Source: Nocardioides sp. GY 10113
GTDB lineage: Bacteria; Actinomycetota; Actinomycetes; Propionibacteriales; Nocardioidaceae
Assembly: GCF_004919105.1 (NCBI RefSeq)
Contig: NZ_STGK01000003.1
Location: 1-64,000, forward strand
Direction of reading: 5' to 3'
Length of the DNA stretch: 64,000 nt
In this document: positions 52,588-61,336 of the stretch, piece after piece
How positions within the stretch are numbered: the stretch's first letter is position 1
Layout: each line of letters starts with the position of its first letter
The notes under the pieces: model-generated
Databases searched by the model: none
What the model was told of the DNA's origin: nothing
What the model saw: the letters and a program-made list of their open reading frames with translations, nothing else
Translations under genes and position numbers: made by a program

Positions 52588-53253
52588 TCAGCGGTCGGCG
52601 GTCGGGAACAGCCGCACGCCGTCCGGCGTGATCGCGGCCCGCACCGGCCGGTCGTGCGGCTCCACCGGGACGTCCAGGCCGACCTCGTCGCGGCGCAGCA
52701 CCACCGCCGTGAAGGCGCCCGCGGGGAGCCGGGTCAGCGCCCGGTCGTAGGAGCCGCCGCCGCGGCCGAGGCGGTGGCCGTCCGCGGAGACCGCCAGGCC
52801 CGGCACCAGCACCGCGTCCACGGCCGCGATCGCGTCCGGTCCGAGCCGCGGACCGGCGGGCTCGAGCAGCTCGAACCGTCCGGGCCGCAGGGCGTCGGCG
52901 CCCTCGTAGACGCCCCAGTCGAGGTCGTTGTCGGGCAGCAGCACCGGGAGCAGCACCCGGCACCCGGCGGCCCGCAGGCGGTCCAGCAGCGGACCGGTGT
53001 CGGGCTCGCCCGCGGTCGCGACGTAGCAGGCGATGGCGGCCGCGTCGCGGACCGCGGGTGAGGCCAGGGCGGCGTCGGCGATGGCCGCCCCGTCCCGCTG
53101 GGTGGGAGCCGCCCGCCGTCGGTCGAGGATCGCGGCGCGCAGCGCCGACTTCGCCGCCCGCAGCCGCTCGGCGACCTCGGGTGCCGGCCCCTGAATTGGG
53201 GAGGTCGGGTCAGATTGATCCGTCGGTTCTGGCATCGAATGTGGCCTCGGCAC
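52588..53253 (-). CDS. 5-formyltetrahydrofolate cyclo-ligase
   Basis: A 221-residue enzyme making 5,10-methenyl-THF from 5-formyl-THF with ATP. Visible: ACYVATAGEPDTGPLLDRL, VLLPVLLPDNDLDW, the ATP loop LGRGGGSYDRAL near residue 170 and DVPVEPHDRPV. GTG 53253 is chosen on TAGGCT 6 nt upstream; ATG 53235 is an alternative inside. Corresponds to Rv0992c. Confidence 0.88.
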   Translation of the reverse strand: MPRPHSMPEPTDQSDPTSPIQGPAPEVAERLRAAKSALRAAILDRRRAAPTQRDGAAIADAALASPAVRDAAAIACYVATAGEPDTGPLLDRLRAAGCRVLLPVLLPDNDLDWGVYEGADALRPGRFELLEPAGPRLGPDAIAAVDAVLVPGLAVSADGHRLGRGGGSYDRALTRLPAGAFTAVVLRRDEVGLDVPVEPHDRPVRAAITPDGVRLFPTADR

Positions 53254-53259
53254 CTTTCG

Positions 53260-53269
53260 AGCCTACGAT
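53260..53269. promoter_or_regulatory. Overlapping divergent leaderless -10 elements
   Basis: Minus strand TAGGCT (53260-53265) serves GTG 53253 with a 6-nt spacer; plus strand TACGAT (53264-53269) serves ATG 53276 with a 6-nt spacer. The two hexamers share the TA at 53264-53265, so the two genes are transcribed apart from only 22 intergenic bases. Confidence 0.65.
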
Positions 53270-53275
53270 CGAGGT

Positions 53276-54661
53276 ATGGGTAGCGCAGGTTTGGACCAGG
53301 CCCGGGCGAAGATGAGGGACGCCGGGGTTGAGGAGATCGCCATCGAGACCTTCGCGCACTACTACCGGCTGCTCGAACACGGCGAGACGGGGATGATCCC
53401 CGAGTCGAGCATCGAGCCGATCGACATGGAGCGGCTCGCCGACGTCGAGGTGCCGGATGACGTCGCCGCCGCCGCGATCCAGAAGACCGTCGTGATCAAG
53501 CTCAACGGCGGCCTGGGTACCTCGATGGGCATGGACCGGGCCAAGTCGCTGCTCTGCGTGCGTCGTGGGCTCTCCTTCCTCGACATCATCGCCCGCCAGG
53601 TGCTCGGCCTGCGCAAGGAGTACGGCGCACGGCTGCCGCTGCTGCTGATGAACTCCTTCCGCACCTCCTCCGACACCCTGCACGCGCTCGCGCGCTACGA
53701 GGACCTGGAGGTCCCCGGGCTGCCGCTGGAGTTCCTGCAGAACAAGGAGCCCAAGCTGCTGCTCAAGGGGCTGACCCCGGCCAGCTATCCGGCGGATCCG
53801 GACCTGGAGTGGTGCCCGCCGGGCCACGGTGACATCTACACCGCGCTGCGCGGGTCGGGCACCCTGGACCTGCTGATCGAGCAGGGGTACCGCTACGTCT
53901 TCGTCTCCAACTCCGACAACCTCGGCGCCGTCCCGGACGCCCGGGTCGCCGGCTGGTTCGCGCAGAGCGGCGCGCCGTTCGCGATCGAGGCGGTCCGGCG
54001 TACCGCCAGCGACCGCAAGGGCGGCCACTTCGCCCGCCGCAAGGCCGACGGCCGGATCGTGCTCCGCGAGACCGCGCAGACCCTGCCCGAGGACCAGGCG
54101 GCGCTGGCCGACCTGGACCGGCACCAGTTCACCTCGACCAACAACCTCTGGTTCGACCTGCACGCCATGAAGGCGACGCTCGACCAGCGCGACGGGATCC
54201 TCGGCCTGCCGCTGATCCGCAACGTCAAGCACCTCGACCCCACCGACCCCTCGACTCCCGAGGTGGTCCAGATCGAGACCGCGATGGGCGCGGCGATCGA
54301 GGTCTTCGACGGCGCTCGCCTGATCGAGGTGGGGCGCGACCGCTTCATCCCGGTGAAGACCACCAACGACCTGCTGGTGCTGCGCTCGGACGTCTACGAG
54401 ATCGGGGCGGACTTCGCGCTCACCCAGGTGGCGTCGGACGTGCCGTTCATCGATCTCGACTCCGGCTACTACAAGCTGGTCGGCGACTTCGACCAGCGCT
54501 TCCCCGAGGGTGCGCCGTCCCTGCAGAAGGCGTCGTCGTTCCGCATCCAGGGTGACTACACCTTCGGTCACGGCGTCCAGGTGATGGGCGACGTCGAGCT
54601 GAGTGGCAAGGGCGCCCAGCGGGTGCCGGCCGGCGAGGTGCTCGGCGGCTCGCAGGGGTGA
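53276..54661 (+). CDS. UTP-glucose-1-phosphate uridylyltransferase, eukaryotic-type (UDPGP family)
   Basis: A 461-residue UDP-sugar pyrophosphorylase of the UDPGP family: KLNGGLGTSMGMDRAKSLL (nucleotide loop, about residues 75-93), LLMNSFRT, WCPPGHGDIYTAL and YVFVSNSDNLGAV. It makes UDP-glucose from UTP and glucose-1-phosphate. This is the longer eukaryote-like family rather than bacterial GalU, although it occupies the galU position relative to Rv0993. It overlaps moeA by GTGA. Confidence 0.88.
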   Translation: MGSAGLDQARAKMRDAGVEEIAIETFAHYYRLLEHGETGMIPESSIEPIDMERLADVEVPDDVAAAAIQKTVVIKLNGGLGTSMGMDRAKSLLCVRRGLSFLDIIARQVLGLRKEYGARLPLLLMNSFRTSSDTLHALARYEDLEVPGLPLEFLQNKEPKLLLKGLTPASYPADPDLEWCPPGHGDIYTALRGSGTLDLLIEQGYRYVFVSNSDNLGAVPDARVAGWFAQSGAPFAIEAVRRTASDRKGGHFARRKADGRIVLRETAQTLPEDQAALADLDRHQFTSTNNLWFDLHAMKATLDQRDGILGLPLIRNVKHLDPTDPSTPEVVQIETAMGAAIEVFDGARLIEVGRDRFIPVKTTNDLLVLRSDVYEIGADFALTQVASDVPFIDLDSGYYKLVGDFDQRFPEGAPSLQKASSFRIQGDYTFGHGVQVMGDVELSGKGAQRVPAGEVLGGSQG

Positions 54662-55941
54662 GTGACCCGGGGCGGATCCGGTCCGTCGACGAGCACCGGG
54701 CCGCGCTCTGCCGTGACCTGGCGCCGCTGACGCCCGTCGCGCTGCCCGTGGCCGACGCGGTCGGCCGTGTGCTGGCCGAGCCCGTGCACGCCCGGGTCGC
54801 GCTGCCCCGCTTCGACCACGCCGCGATGGACGGCTTCGCGGTGCGCGCCGCGGACCTCGGGGCAGGGGCCGGAACGGATGCTGGCCTGCCGGTGGTGGGC
54901 ACCAGCGGAGCCGGGCTGCCCGGTCCGGAGTTCCTCGCAGCGGGCACCGCGATCCGGATCATGACCGGTGCGCCGATGCCGACCGCCGCGGATGCCGTGG
55001 TCCCGTTCGAGTGGACGCAGGACGCCTCGGGGACGGCCGGCGTCCCCACCGTGCGGGTCGACCGCCCCGTGCCGGTCGGCGCCAACATCCGCCGGGCCGG
55101 CGAGGACGTCGCGGCCGGGGTGCTGGTCGCTGCGGCGGGCGCGGTGCTCGATCCGCGGACCGCGGGCCTCATCGCCGCCACCGGCACCGGATCGGTCCTG
55201 GTCCACCCGGCGCCCCGGGTGGCGGTGCTGACCACCGGGACCGAGCTGGTCGGGGCCGGCGCCGACCCCGACCACCTGGCCGCCGGCGCGGTCCACGACA
55301 GCACCGCGGTGACCCTGGTCGCCGAGCTCCGCGCGCTGGGCGCGCAGGCCCACGCCGTGGGCCCCGCCGGCGACGACCCCGGGGACTTCCTGGTGCGCCT
55401 GGACCAGGCGGTCCGCGACGTCGACCTGCTGATCACCACCGGCGGCATCTCCGCCGGCGACCGGGACGTGGTCAAGGCGGCGCTGGCCGGGCGGGACGGC
55501 TTCTGGTTCGGCCCGGTCGCGGTGAGGCCGGGCCGCCCTCAAGGAGCGGGCGCGCTGGTCGTCGACACCGGCGACGGTGGTCGCCGCGTCCCGGTGATCG
55601 CGCTGCCGGGCACGCCGGCCGCCACCTACCTGGCGTTCCAGTGCTTCGTGCGACCGGTGCTCGGGCTGCTCGCCGGTGGCGCGGCGACGGTGGAGGTTCA
55701 GGTCGAGGTGGCCGCGCCGGTGCGGCGCTCGCGGGACCGGACGCTCCTGCTCCCGGGGCGGTACGACGGCGACGGCCGTGCCGAGGTGCTGCCGGGCCAC
55801 GCGGGCCACTCCCAGCGACTGGTGGCCGCGGCCGACCTGATCCTGGTGGTGCCACCCGGCAGCGAGGACCTGCCCGCGGGTGCGAAGATCGGGGCGATCG
55901 CCCCGGCCGGAGCCGGCAGTGCGCGAGCGCGGGCGAGGTAG
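54658..55941 (+). CDS. moeA: Molybdopterin molybdenumtransferase MoeA
   Basis: A 427-residue enzyme inserting molybdate into adenylylated molybdopterin. Signature PRFDHAAMDGFAVRAADL (about 50-67), GAPMPTAADAVVPFE, the GTELVGAG / DSTA segment and TTGGISAGDRDVVKAAL, followed by LPGTPAATYLAF. GTG 54658 overlaps the previous gene. First of three Moco genes in order moeA-moaC-mog. Confidence 0.92.
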   Translation: MSDPGRIRSVDEHRAALCRDLAPLTPVALPVADAVGRVLAEPVHARVALPRFDHAAMDGFAVRAADLGAGAGTDAGLPVVGTSGAGLPGPEFLAAGTAIRIMTGAPMPTAADAVVPFEWTQDASGTAGVPTVRVDRPVPVGANIRRAGEDVAAGVLVAAAGAVLDPRTAGLIAATGTGSVLVHPAPRVAVLTTGTELVGAGADPDHLAAGAVHDSTAVTLVAELRALGAQAHAVGPAGDDPGDFLVRLDQAVRDVDLLITTGGISAGDRDVVKAALAGRDGFWFGPVAVRPGRPQGAGALVVDTGDGGRRVPVIALPGTPAATYLAFQCFVRPVLGLLAGGAATVEVQVEVAAPVRRSRDRTLLLPGRYDGDGRAEVLPGHAGHSQRLVAAADLILVVPPGSEDLPAGAKIGAIAPAGAGSARARAR

Positions 55942-55961
55942 CCAAGGACGGAGCTGAGGCC

Positions 55962-56438
55962 ATGACCGAGCAGCGGTTGACCCACGTGGACGCCACCGGT
56001 GCCGCCCGGATGGTCGACGTCTCCGAGAAGGACGTGACGGCGCGGACCGCCACCGCCAGCGGGCGGGTCCTGGTCACCCCCGAGGTGGTGGCGCTGCTGC
56101 GGGGCGAGGGCGTGCCCAAGGGCGACGCGCTCGGGGTGGCCCGGATCGCCGGGATCATGGGCGCGAAGCGGACCCCCGACCTGGTGCCGCTGTGCCACCC
56201 GTTGGCGATCTCCGGCGCACAGGTCGACCTGACCGTCGCCGACGACGCCGTCGAGATCAGCGCCCGGGTGCGCACCACCGACCGCACCGGGGTCGAGATG
56301 GAGGCGCTGACCGCGGTCACCGTCGCCGCGCTGACCGTCGTCGACATGGTCAAGGCCGTCGACAAGGCCGCGACCATCACCGACGTGCGCGTGGAGACCA
56401 AGACCGGGGGCAAGTCCGGGGACTGGTCCCGTGGCTGA
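55962..56438 (+). CDS. moaC: Cyclic pyranopterin monophosphate synthase MoaC
   Basis: A 158-residue MoaC: THVDATGAARMVDVSEKDVT, MGAKRTPDLVPLCHPL (catalytic His), DRTGVEMEALTAV and VDMVKAVDKAA, all diagnostic. It acts with MoaA to form precursor Z; moaA is not in the window. GAGCTGAGG upstream of ATG 55962. Confidence 0.94.
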   Translation: MTEQRLTHVDATGAARMVDVSEKDVTARTATASGRVLVTPEVVALLRGEGVPKGDALGVARIAGIMGAKRTPDLVPLCHPLAISGAQVDLTVADDAVEISARVRTTDRTGVEMEALTAVTVAALTVVDMVKAVDKAATITDVRVETKTGGKSGDWSRG

Positions 56439-56949
56439 GCCTGCCGCCCCTGCCGCCCGTCCCGTGACCGCCGGGGCGCTGCGCGCCGGCGTGGTGGTGG
56501 CCTCCAACCGAGCGGCGGCCGGCGTCTACGAGGACACGACCGGCCCGCTCATCGTCGCCGCGCTCGCCGACCTCGGGTTCGAGGTCGGGCCTCCCGTCGT
56601 ACGACCGGACGGTGAGGCGGTCGGTGCGGCGATCGCCGCGGAGGTGGCCGCGGGCGCCCGGGTGGTGCTGACCACCGGCGGCACCGGGCTCACCCCGACC
56701 GACCGTACGCCGGAGGTGACCCGACCGCTGCTGGACCGTGAGGTGCCCGGCCTGGCCGAGGCGATCCGTGCGGCCGGGGTCGCCAAGGGGGTGTCGACCG
56801 CCGCCCTGTCCCGGGGCGTGGCCGGCGTCGCCGGTCAGTGCCTGGTGGTGAACCTCCCCGGCTCCCGCGGTGGGGTCAAGGACGCGCTCGCGGTGCTCGC
56901 GCCGGTGCTGGTGCACGCCGCCGAGCAGATCGTCGGGAGCGACCACTGA
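56431..56949 (+). CDS. Molybdopterin adenylyltransferase (MoaB/Mog family)
   Basis: A 172-residue MoaB/Mog domain protein: ASNRAAAGVYEDTTGP, TTGGTGLTPTDRTPEVT and LVVNLPGSRGGVKDAL. It activates molybdopterin by adenylylation before MoeA. GTG 56431 overlaps the moaC stop by 8 bp. Confidence 0.9.
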   Translation: MAEPAAPAARPVTAGALRAGVVVASNRAAAGVYEDTTGPLIVAALADLGFEVGPPVVRPDGEAVGAAIAAEVAAGARVVLTTGGTGLTPTDRTPEVTRPLLDREVPGLAEAIRAAGVAKGVSTAALSRGVAGVAGQCLVVNLPGSRGGVKDALAVLAPVLVHAAEQIVGSDH

Positions 56950-56981
56950 ACGGGTGGGCCCGGTCCGGGGGAGTCGGCCGG

Positions 56982-57626
56982 ATGACCACCCAGGTGCCGG
57001 GGCAGGCCTGGCCGAACCGGCTCACGTCCGGCACCGATCCGGTGGTGACGCTGCGCCCGATCCGGGCCTCGGACGCGACCGCGTGGCGGTCGGCGCGGCA
57101 GCGCAACGCCGCCTGGCTGACGCCGTGGGACGCGACGGTGCCGCCCGGCGGGGACGCCCGGCCGACGTCGTTCCGGGGGCTGGTGCGCCGGCTGCGCGTC
57201 TCGGCCAAGCGCGGCACCAGCCTGCCGTTCGTGATCGAGGTGGACGGCTCGTTCGCCGGCCAGGTCAGCGTGAACAACATCGTCCGCGGATCGGCCCAGT
57301 TCGCCTCCGTCGGGTACTGGATCGACCAGCGGTTCGCGGGGCGCGGGGTGATGCCTCGCGCGGTGGCGATGGCGATCGACCACTGCTTCACCACGGTCGG
57401 CCTGCATCGGATCGAGGTCTGCATCCGGCCCGAGAACAGCAACTCGCTGCGGGTCGTGGAGAAGCTGGGGATCCGGGAGGTGGGCTACGCGCCGCGGTTC
57501 CTGCACATCGACGGCGAGTGGCGCGACCACCGGATCTTCGCGATCACCAAGGAGGAGGTCCCGACCGGCGTGCTCGCCCGGCTCGAGTCCGCCGGAGGGG
57601 ACGTCTCGGCGTCGTCCGAGGGTTAA
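56982..57626 (+). CDS. RimJ-like GNAT acetyltransferase
   Basis: A 214-residue acetyltransferase of the RimJ/RimL type: LRPIRASDATAWRSARQRNAAW, GYWIDQRFAGRGVMPRAV (acetyl-CoA loop) and HRIEVCIRPENSNSLRVVEKLG. It likely acetylates protein N-termini such as a ribosomal protein; position equals Rv0995. GGGGGAG precedes ATG 56982. Confidence 0.85.
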   Translation: MTTQVPGQAWPNRLTSGTDPVVTLRPIRASDATAWRSARQRNAAWLTPWDATVPPGGDARPTSFRGLVRRLRVSAKRGTSLPFVIEVDGSFAGQVSVNNIVRGSAQFASVGYWIDQRFAGRGVMPRAVAMAIDHCFTTVGLHRIEVCIRPENSNSLRVVEKLGIREVGYAPRFLHIDGEWRDHRIFAITKEEVPTGVLARLESAGGDVSASSEG

Positions 57627-57635
57627 ACCTCACGA

Positions 57636-57657
57636 GTCACAACACTCAATCTGTGAC
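57636..57657. promoter_or_regulatory. Inverted repeat upstream of the SepX-like gene
   Basis: GTCACA-N10-TGTGAC in the unusually A/T-rich 82-bp gap. Orientation is opposite to the CRP motif, so this is either a different operator or chance. Confidence 0.3.
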
Positions 57658-57696
57658 ACGCCCGTAGACATGCGTTCAGTTCTGCGCTACCGAACC

Positions 57697-57702
57697 TAAC
57701 CT
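57697..57702 (+). promoter_or_regulatory. Leaderless -10 element (TAACCT) of the SepX-like gene
   Basis: TAACCT, 6 nt before GTG 57709. Confidence 0.55.
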
Positions 57703-57708
57703 CTCCGT

Positions 57709-58686
57709 GTGAGCGCACTGATCTTCGTCGCCGTCGCGGTGGCCTGGGCCGTCTACCTGGTACCGAAAGCACTGCGCCACCACGAGGAGGACGACGCCAG
57801 CCGCACGGTCGACCAGGTCTCCGACCGCGTCCGGGTCCTGGCCCGGCGCGACGCCGTCTCCGCCCGAGCGACCGCGCTGGTCGCGCCGGGCAGGCCCGAT
57901 GCCGGCTCGTCCGACGTCGACGAGGCCGGTACGACGGACCTGGAGGCCGTGGCCGAGGAGGTCGTGGAGCGGGTGGCCGAGGAGGTCGCCGAGCAGGTGG
58001 CGCCCGCCGAGGTCGAGCTGATCGAGGCGGAGCTCGAGGTCGAGCGCGTCGAGGTCGAGCTCAAGGTGGCCGCGGCCGAGCTGGCCAAGGCCGTCCGCAC
58101 CGCACCGCAGCGCGCGGCTGCCCGCCGCGCCGCCCGGCGCCGTCGCCGCGTGCTCGCCGTACTGCTCACCGCGGTCGCCATCGTGATCGGCCTGGCCGTC
58201 GCCGAGGTCGTCGCCTGGCCGTGGGTCGCCGCGCCGTCCGTGGTGGTGGTCGCCTGGCTGGTGCTCTGCCGCGTGATGGTGCGCCGGGAGCGGGCCATCC
58301 GCCGCACGCGCGCCATCCACCCCGCCACCCGCGGGGCCGCCCTCGCCGCGGCGCTCGACGCCGAGCGCGTCGGGGAGGAGCCGGAGGCCGCCGCCGAGGT
58401 CGAGCGCGACCCGACCGGCGAGATCGCCGTCGTCGCCGAGGCCGACGCCGCCCCGGAGGGCACCTGGCAGCCGGTCCCGATGACGCTGCCCACCTACGTC
58501 GGCAAGGCCACCGTCGGCCGCACCGTGCGCACCATCGACCTCGACTCCACCGGCGTGTGGACCTCGGGCCGCAAGGAGGAGGACTCCCTGCTGGCCCGCG
58601 AGGCCGAGGCGCAGGACCGCGCCTCCCGGGCCCCCCGCGCGACCGGCGGCGAGGCCGAGACCGAGCGCCGCGCGATGGGGTCCTGA
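57709..58686 (+). CDS. Divisome protein SepX/GlpR-like
   Basis: A 325-residue membrane protein beginning with a transmembrane helix (about residues 1-19) and LVPKALRHHEE, an acidic coiled-coil stretch (about 80-130, alternating V-A-E), then two transmembrane helices near 145-190 and a C-terminal cytosolic domain. It has the layout of actinobacterial SepX/GlpR proteins, which join FtsZ, SepF and Wag31 at the divisome, and its position beside rimJ fits Rv0996. Function inferred. Confidence 0.78.
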   Translation: MSALIFVAVAVAWAVYLVPKALRHHEEDDASRTVDQVSDRVRVLARRDAVSARATALVAPGRPDAGSSDVDEAGTTDLEAVAEEVVERVAEEVAEQVAPAEVELIEAELEVERVEVELKVAAAELAKAVRTAPQRAAARRAARRRRRVLAVLLTAVAIVIGLAVAEVVAWPWVAAPSVVVVAWLVLCRVMVRRERAIRRTRAIHPATRGAALAAALDAERVGEEPEAAAEVERDPTGEIAVVAEADAAPEGTWQPVPMTLPTYVGKATVGRTVRTIDLDSTGVWTSGRKEEDSLLAREAEAQDRASRAPRATGGEAETERRAMGS

Positions 58687-58742
58687 CCCCCCTCCCGATT
58701 CGGTGGGGGCAGCGGGCGGGTGCTAACGTTCCTCTCGCTCAA

Positions 58743-58819
<77 letters not shown>

Positions 58820-58907
58820 ACCCGCTGGCAGTGGCCATGCGCGGATCCTGGGAACAGGGGAAGCGCATGGCGACTCAGCAGAAACTCAGCACTTACTCGG
58901 TGCACAG

Positions 58908-58938
58908 AAGGCCGCCTACGGGCGGTCTTCGTCGTTTT
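58908..58938 (+). terminator. Terminator downstream of tRNA-Ala
   Basis: AAGGCCGCC-TACG-GGCGGTCTT (one G:T) followed by CGTCGTTTT (58930-58938). It separates tRNA transcription from the element; the excisionase gene therefore most likely starts after it. Confidence 0.7.
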
Positions 58939-58955
58939 CGGGCCCGTTCTGGTGG

Positions 58956-58968
58956 TACCCCTGGGGTA
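58956..58968. promoter_or_regulatory. 13-bp perfect palindrome before the excisionase gene
   Basis: TACCCCTGGGGTA is self-complementary apart from its central base and lies about 40 bp before ATG 59008; a plausible operator for the int-xis unit. Confidence 0.4.
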
Positions 58969-59007
58969 TCTCGCCGCGCCTCGGCGACGCTGGCGCACCT
59001 GTGCGGC

Positions 59008-59298
59008 ATGCAGCTCTTCAACCTGAACCCGTACGCCGACCGCACGCCCGCCGCTGCGCCCGCCGAACCCGTCGCTCACGTCGAGGCGCCGGCGCTCGAC
59101 CCGGTCCTCACCACCTCCCAGCTCGCCGCCCGGCTCGGGGTCCCGATCCAGACGCTGTACGACCTGCGCAGCCAGGGCCGCGGCCCGCGCGGCTTCCGGG
59201 TCGGCCGCGAGCTCCGGTTCCGGCTCTGTGAGGTCGAGGCGTGGCTGAGTCGGCTCGAGGCCGACGATGACGCCCGGCACCCACGGGAACCGCGATGA
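59008..59298 (+). CDS. Excisionase/AlpA-type helix-turn-helix protein
   Basis: A 96-residue protein with an MerR-like winged helix (LTTSQLAARLGVPIQTLYDLR, about residues 39-58, ending in VGRELRFRLCEVEAWL). Such proteins direct excision or control integrase expression. ATG 59008 is preferred to ATG 58867, which lies upstream of a terminator. The integrase starts inside its stop codon (ATGA). Confidence 0.7.
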   Translation: MQLFNLNPYADRTPAAAPAEPVAHVEAPALDPVLTTSQLAARLGVPIQTLYDLRSQGRGPRGFRVGRELRFRLCEVEAWLSRLEADDDARHPREPR

Positions 59299-60581
59299 GC
59301 GGCGGCAGGCCCCGGACGCCGATCGGGATCCACGGGACCATCAACACCCGTCGTACCGGGGATCGGGTGGTGGCCGAGGCCCGGGTTCGCGACCTCGACG
59401 GCCGGTTGCGCCAGGTCCGCGCCACCGGCGCGACCGCGGCTGCCGCTCGCACCCGCCTGTTGGAACGGATCCGCGAGCGCCCGCAGCTGCCCAGCGGCGG
59501 CGTCCTGCGGCCCACGTCCCCGTTCCCGGTCCTGGCCGACCTCTGGCTGGCCGACCTCGAGCTCAGGGACCTCGCCGACAACACCAAGGAGGGCTACCGA
59601 TCCACGCTGCGGCTGCACGTCCGACCCGCGTTCGAGCACTACACGCTCGCCGAGGTGACCACCGGCCGCGTCGAGTGGTTCCTGACCCGACTGACCAAGG
59701 TCTCGCCGTCCACCGCACGCCAGTCGCGGACGCTGCTCAACATGTTGTTCGGCTACGCCCTGCGCCACGACGCGATCGGCCGCAACCCGGTCGAGGGCAC
59801 CTCGCAGCTGCGCCAGTCCAAGGCCACCCCGCGGGCGCTCACCCTCGCCCAGATCGCCGCCATCCGCGACGCCGCCGCCCGCTGGCGCACCGAGCCCGGC
59901 CTGCCGGGCCCCAAGCCCGACGGCCAGGTCCGCGACATCATCGAGGTGCTCCTCGGCACCGCGATGCGCCCCGGCGAGGTGCTGGCGCTGCGGCCCTGCG
60001 ACCTCACCGACGGACCCGGCGGGATGGTCGCCGCAGTCACCGGCACCGTCGTCCAGGGCAAGGGCGCCGGCGCCCACCGCCAGGGCCGGCCCAAGACCGA
60101 CGCGTCGATCCGCCGGATCCCGGTGCCCGAGTTCGCCGCCGAGGTGCTGCGCCGCCGGCTCGCGCCGCTCGGGCCGGGGGAGCAGGAGCGGACGATCTTC
60201 GCCAACCGCACCGGCGGTCCGCTCAGCCCGCACAACGTGCGCCGCACGTTCCGGGAGTTCCTCGGCCTCGCCGGCCTGGCCGACTCGGGGATCAGCCTGC
60301 GCTGGTACCGCCGCACCGGCGCCACCGTGATCGCCCGCGGCATGGGTACCGACGCCGCGGCCACCTTCCTCGGCCACACCTCCACCGTGATCACCGAGGG
60401 CCACTACATCGAGCGCGACCGCACCATCGACACCACGCCCGCCGCCCACCTCGAGCGCACCCTGCGTCCGGTCGCGCCCGACGCCGCGTTGCTGGCGATG
60501 CGGCCGCCGGCGGGGGAGTCGGCGGTGCTCGACGCGGTCGACGACGAGGACGACGCCGACGACAGTCCACGGTCCCGGTGA
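59295..60581 (+). CDS. Tyrosine-type site-specific integrase
   Basis: A 428-residue phage-type recombinase. N-terminal SAM-like core-binding region (residues about 75-180, LADLWLADLELRDLADNTKEGY), catalytic Arg I in GTAMRPGEVLALR, Lys-containing strand after it, Arg II in YRRTGATV, LGHTSTVITEGHY with the nucleophile Tyr. The canonical His of the H-x-x-R box is Arg (RWYR). It probably integrated the element into tRNA-Ala. Confidence 0.85.
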   Translation: MSGGRPRTPIGIHGTINTRRTGDRVVAEARVRDLDGRLRQVRATGATAAAARTRLLERIRERPQLPSGGVLRPTSPFPVLADLWLADLELRDLADNTKEGYRSTLRLHVRPAFEHYTLAEVTTGRVEWFLTRLTKVSPSTARQSRTLLNMLFGYALRHDAIGRNPVEGTSQLRQSKATPRALTLAQIAAIRDAAARWRTEPGLPGPKPDGQVRDIIEVLLGTAMRPGEVLALRPCDLTDGPGGMVAAVTGTVVQGKGAGAHRQGRPKTDASIRRIPVPEFAAEVLRRRLAPLGPGEQERTIFANRTGGPLSPHNVRRTFREFLGLAGLADSGISLRWYRRTGATVIARGMGTDAAATFLGHTSTVITEGHYIERDRTIDTTPAAHLERTLRPVAPDAALLAMRPPAGESAVLDAVDDEDDADDSPRSR

Positions 60582-60895
60582 TTCAACGGGACCAGAGCGA
60601 CCTGCGGCGATGGCGATTCACGCCCATTTCAGGTCGACCTCGCGGTGGTGGCGAATCGCCCCCACCGCGACGACCTGCGAGAACTGGAATCCGCAACGAC
60701 TCGACACATCAGGTCCAGTCCCAGGGCAACGCCATCAAGACCTCCACGCACCCGGACGACCAGGCAGCGACCAGCCCACCCGCCCCAGCCACGACGACAC
60801 GACCAACCACCACGACAACGCCACACGACTGGCAGATCGCGGGGCGGTCGTTTCGTCGGTGACGCAACACGGGGTCTGCCGCGCACCTGATCGGC
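60582..60895. other. 314-bp non-coding gap after the integrase
   Basis: No convincing gene. It contains a large hairpin: CGCGGTGG (60641-60648) pairs with CCACCGCG (60662-60669), flanked by AGGTCG (60631-60636) and CGACCT (60671-60676), enclosing GCGA/CGCC-type inner pairs. Between 60720 and 60840 the sequence is rich in ACC and CAC triplets. Confidence 0.5.
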
Positions 60896-61276
60896 GTGAG
60901 AACCGCACGCACCAGAGCCCCGATCGAGGTCTGCCAACGCTGCGGCGGCCCGCTGCCCACGGCGGCAGCGACCGGCCGCCCGCGCGTCTACTGCACGCCC
61001 GCCTGCCGGCAGGCGGCGTACGAGGACCGACGCGCTAAGCGACCCGGTGCCGTCCAGGTGAAGGTCGTCGAGCGCGTGGTCGACCAGGGCCACGACATCG
61101 GCGAGTGCGTGCATCGGGTGATCAACTCGCCCCGCGCTGCCGCCAACGTGCTGACCGCGCTCGCCGCACTGGCGCGGGCGGACATGCTCTCCCACGACAA
61201 TCGGTGGCAACCGGCGGTCAGGGCGCTCGCGGCGCTCAATGAGGCGATCCGCGGCAAGCGAGGTGCCCGATGGTGA
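60896..61276 (+). CDS. Small zinc-finger protein of the island
   Basis: A 126-residue protein with a treble-clef-like Cys set CQRCGGPLP...YCTPACRQAAYEDRRAKR (about residues 13-49) and a helical C-terminus (HRVINSPRAAANVLTALAAL). Similar fingers occur in small DNA-associated proteins of actinobacterial integrated elements. GTG 60896 is the likely start; no clear promoter or ribosome site. Confidence 0.55.
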   Translation: MRTARTRAPIEVCQRCGGPLPTAAATGRPRVYCTPACRQAAYEDRRAKRPGAVQVKVVERVVDQGHDIGECVHRVINSPRAAANVLTALAALARADMLSHDNRWQPAVRALAALNEAIRGKRGARW

Positions 61277-61336
61277 CCGGTGGCCGGCTCGGGCGAAGCC
61301 TTGGCAAAGCCAGATGCAGTGCGATGCCTGATTGCA

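Noticed and set aside
57636..57657. CRP-like palindrome before the SepX gene
   Set aside because: Half-sites are in the opposite order (GTCACA...TGTGAC) to the CRP motif; recorded only as an inverted repeat with low confidence.
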